Origin: Chitinimonas koreensis
Lineage (GTDB): Bacteria > Pseudomonadota > Gammaproteobacteria > Burkholderiales > Chitinimonadaceae
Assembly (NCBI RefSeq): GCF_014353015.1
Contig: NZ_CP060704.1
Span: forward strand, 496,001-560,000
DNA length: 64,000 bases
Reading direction: 5' to 3'
Part shown: in pieces, positions 62,017 to 64,000 of the stretch
How positions within the stretch are numbered: the first letter of the stretch is position 1
Layout: each line of letters begins with the position of its first letter
Notes under the pieces: generated by a model
The model's input: only the letters and a program-made list of their open reading frames with translations
Told to the model about the DNA's origin: nothing
Database searches by the model: none
Made by a program: the position numbers and the translations under genes

Positions 62017-62346
62017 ATGCAAACTTCCGCTATTTTGACTGGCGCTCGCCTGTCGGCTCAGAAAGCTCGCCTGGTCGCTGACCTGGTGCGCGGCAAGCCG
62101 GTCGAGCAAGCCATCAACATCCTGACCTTCAGCCCCAAGAAGGGCGCGGTCATCATCAAGAAGTTGTTGCTGTCGGCGATCGCCAATGCCGAACACAACG
62201 ACGGCGCCGATATCGACGCCCTCAAGGTGACGACCATCTATGTGGACAAGGGCACTTCGCTGAAGCGCTTTACCGCACGTGCCAAGGGCCGCGGCAATCG
62301 CATCGAGAAGCAGACCTGCCACATCACCCTGACCGTGGGCGAGTGA
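62017..62346 (+). CDS. rplV: 50S ribosomal protein L22
   Basis: Tunnel-lining protein. The 109-aa product has ARLSAQKARLVADLVRGKPVEQAINIL and the beta-hairpin region KRFTARAKGRGNRIEKQTCHITL involved in macrolide resistance. No obvious resistance deletion is seen. Confidence 0.97.
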   Translation: MQTSAILTGARLSAQKARLVADLVRGKPVEQAINILTFSPKKGAVIIKKLLLSAIANAEHNDGADIDALKVTTIYVDKGTSLKRFTARAKGRGNRIEKQTCHITLTVGE

Positions 62347-62353
62347 GGACGAT

Positions 62354-63058
62354 ATGGGACAGAAAATTCATCCGACGGGCTTCCGTCTTGCCGTCAACAA
62401 GAACTGGGCTTCGAAGTGGTACGCGAGCAGCAAGAATTTCCCGGCCATGCTCGCCGAAGACATCAAGGTCCGTGAGTTCCTGAAGAAAAAGTTGTCGCAT
62501 GCCTCGGTTGGCCGCATCGTCATCGAGCGTCCGGCCAAGAACGCCCGCATCACCATTCACAGCGCCCGTCCGGGTGTCGTGATCGGCAAGAAGGGCGAGG
62601 ACATCGAGCTGCTCAAGCGTGACCTGGTCAAGCTGATGGGCGTGCCGGTGCACATCAACATCGAGGAAATCCGCAAGCCGGAAACCGATGCTCAGGTGAT
62701 CGCCGACTCCATCGCTGCCCAGCTCGAAAAGCGCGTGATGTTCCGCCGTGCCATGAAGCGTGCGATGCAGAACGCCATGCGTCTGGGTGCCCAGGGCATC
62801 AAGATCATGTCGTCGGGCCGCCTGAACGGCATCGAAATCGCGCGTACCGAGTGGTATCGCGAAGGCCGCGTGCCGCTGCATACGCTGCGCGCCGACATCG
62901 ACTACGCGACGTCCGAAGCCAAGACCACCTACGGCATCATCGGTATCAAGGTCTGGGTCTACAAGGGCGAAGTGAAGGCTGGCCAGGAAGTTGCCGTCCA
63001 GCCGGAGCAAACCGAACGCAAGCCGCGAAAGGGGCCTCGCAATGCTGCAGCCAACTAG
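62354..63058 (+). CDS. rpsC: 30S ribosomal protein S3
   Basis: Forms the mRNA entry site. The 234-aa product has the N-terminal start MGQKIHPTGFRLAVNKNWASKWYA, the KH domain with GKKGEDIE motif and the C-terminal IIGIKVWVYKGEV region. Confidence 0.98.
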   Translation: MGQKIHPTGFRLAVNKNWASKWYASSKNFPAMLAEDIKVREFLKKKLSHASVGRIVIERPAKNARITIHSARPGVVIGKKGEDIELLKRDLVKLMGVPVHINIEEIRKPETDAQVIADSIAAQLEKRVMFRRAMKRAMQNAMRLGAQGIKIMSSGRLNGIEIARTEWYREGRVPLHTLRADIDYATSEAKTTYGIIGIKVWVYKGEVKAGQEVAVQPEQTERKPRKGPRNAAAN

Positions 63059-63458
63059 ACTCAAATACCGCAAACAGCAGAAGGGTCGTAACACCGGCAT
63101 CGCGACCCGCGGTAACAAGGTGAGCTTCGGCGAGTGGGGCCTGAAGGCGATCGGCCGTGGTCGTCTGACCGCCCGCCAGATCGAAGCCGCTCGTCGCGCC
63201 ATGACCCGCCACATCAAGCGGGGCGGTCGCGTCTGGATCCGCGTGTTCCCGGACAAGCCGATCTCTTCCAAGCCCGCCGAAGTCCGGATGGGTAACGGTA
63301 AGGGTAGCCCCGAGTACTACGTCGCTGAAATCCAGCCGGGCAAGGTGCTGTACGAGATGGACGGCGTGGACGAGACGCTCGCCCGCGAAGCCTTCCGTCT
63401 GGCTGCCGCCAAGCTGCCGATCGCGACGACTTTCGTAACCCGACATGTGGGGCAGTGA
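63042..63458 (+). CDS. rplP: 50S ribosomal protein L16
   Basis: Aligns tRNA at the A site. The 138-aa product begins MLQPTRLKYRKQQKGRNTGIATRGNKVSFG. The ATG at 63042 lies inside rpsC (17-nt overlap); this is the family start. Confidence 0.97.
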   Translation: MLQPTRLKYRKQQKGRNTGIATRGNKVSFGEWGLKAIGRGRLTARQIEAARRAMTRHIKRGGRVWIRVFPDKPISSKPAEVRMGNGKGSPEYYVAEIQPGKVLYEMDGVDETLAREAFRLAAAKLPIATTFVTRHVGQ

Positions 63459-63459
63459 G

Positions 63460-63648
63460 ATGAAAGCGACTGAACTGCGTAACAAATCGGTCGACGAGCT
63501 CAAGCAAGAGCTCACCTCGCTCCTGAGGGCCCAGTTCGGCCTGCGCATGCAGCTGGCTACCCAGCAGCTTGCCAAGACCAGCGAACTGAAGCGCGTCCGC
63601 CGCGATATCGCGCGCGTCCGCACCATCCTGGCCCAGAAGGTGGCGTAA
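63460..63648 (+). CDS. rpmC: 50S ribosomal protein L29
   Basis: Tunnel-exit protein next to L23. The 62-aa product is the usual length (ELRNKSVDELKQELTSLLRAQFGLRMQLATQQ). ATG overlaps nothing; it begins 1 nt after the rplP stop. Confidence 0.95.
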   Translation: MKATELRNKSVDELKQELTSLLRAQFGLRMQLATQQLAKTSELKRVRRDIARVRTILAQKVA

Positions 63649-63912
63649 ATGACCGAGACCAAACTGAAGCGTTCGCTGACCGGCGTGGTGGTCAGCAACA
63701 AGATGGACAAGACGGTGACCGTGCTGGTCGAGCGCAAGGTGAAGCATCCGCTCTACGGCAAGATCATCCGCCTGTCGAAGAAGTACCATGCGCACGACGA
63801 AGCCAACACCTACGGTGAAGGCGACGTGGTGACCATCGAGGAAACCCGCCCGCTGTCCAAGACCAAGTCCTGGATCGTGACCGGCCTCGTTGAAAAGGCG
63901 CGCAACGCCTAA
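63649..63912 (+). CDS. rpsQ: 30S ribosomal protein S17
   Basis: Primary 16S rRNA-binding protein. The 87-aa product has LTGVVVSNKMDKTVTVLVERKVKHPLYGKIIRLSKKYHAHDE and GDVVTIEETRPLSKTKSW. ATG directly follows the rpmC stop. Two terminator-like hairpins follow, so the S10 operon appears to end here before rplN. Confidence 0.98.
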   Translation: MTETKLKRSLTGVVVSNKMDKTVTVLVERKVKHPLYGKIIRLSKKYHAHDEANTYGEGDVVTIEETRPLSKTKSWIVTGLVEKARNA

Positions 63913-63915
63913 TCT

Positions 63916-63937
63916 GCGAATTTAATTCGCTTTTTTG
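63916..63937 (+). terminator. Rho-independent terminator after rpsQ
   Basis: GCGAATT/AATTCGC-type stem (63916-63930) followed by six T residues and GG. It is 4 nt after the rpsQ stop. Confidence 0.75.
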
Positions 63938-63953
63938 GTGTTGCATGCTTGCC

Positions 63954-63982
63954 AGGGCATTCTACGCATCGTAGAATGCCCT
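63954..63982 (+). terminator. Second hairpin between rpsQ and rplN
   Basis: AGGGCATTCTACG-CAT-CGTAGAATGCCCT is a perfect 13-bp inverted repeat with GCTTTT following. It could be a second terminator or the leader of the downstream spc operon. Confidence 0.7.
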
Positions 63983-64000
63983 GCTTTTCATCTCTCGCCT

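Overview
The window is a high-GC chromosomal segment of a Gram-negative betaproteobacterium, most likely Neisseriales (Chromobacterium/Chitinibacter-like). Evidence: the LPS-transport and Kdo genes beside rpoN-hpf-ptsN-hprK-rapZ, a short H-NS protein with a TWSGRGRKPQW DNA-binding motif, and the str/S10 ribosomal arrangement. This placement is inferred from gene content and order; no 16S gene is present.

Layout. (1) 1-5809: a minus-strand operon for a TPR lipoprotein, lolB, ispE, tRNA-Gln, prs and rplY, divergent from mutM. (2) 6028-10101: a dynamin-like GTPase, an H-NS-family gene and a VanZ-like membrane protein. (3) 10325-18377: minus-strand metabolic genes: queD, metNIQ, a HAD phosphatase, a CBS protein, a DUF2298-type membrane protein and argB. 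(4) 18554-25227: tetR, membrane-fusion lipoprotein, RND pump and TolC-like gene, together a complete tripartite efflux system, with a palindromic operator before tetR. (5) 25322-34816: a long minus-strand block: AIM24-like gene, ubiX, rapZ, hprK, ptsN, hpf, rpoN, lptB, lptA, lptC, kdsC, kdsD. (6) A Kef-type antiporter (34936-36905), then a minus-strand pseudopilin-like cluster (37279-40226). (7) 40332-63912: tRNA Tyr-Gly-Thr, tuf, tRNA-Trp, secE-nusG, rplKAJL-rpoBC, the str operon (rpsL, rpsG, fusA, tuf) and the S10 operon as far as rpsQ.

Sequence quality matters here. Seven genes (VanZ-like, tetR, kef, rplJ, rpoB, rpsG, rplB) are interrupted by single-base frameshifts at short G or C runs. 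In each case restoring one base, or a compensating pair in the VanZ-like gene, gives a product of expected length and sequence. Four of the genes are essential, so these are best read as sequencing or assembly indels rather than pseudogenes.

The least ordinary non-coding content is (a) a four-copy composite intergenic repeat of about 115 bp at 10.2, 14.7, 20.3 and 23.6 kb, plus separate REP/BIME palindromes; (b) terminator-like hairpins 15-18 nt upstream of the start codons of prs, secE and rplJ, which suggest attenuation or obligatory read-through; and (c) terminator and promoter signals that divide the S10 cluster after rpsJ and after rpsQ. I found no CRISPR array, prophage, insertion sequence or rRNA gene.
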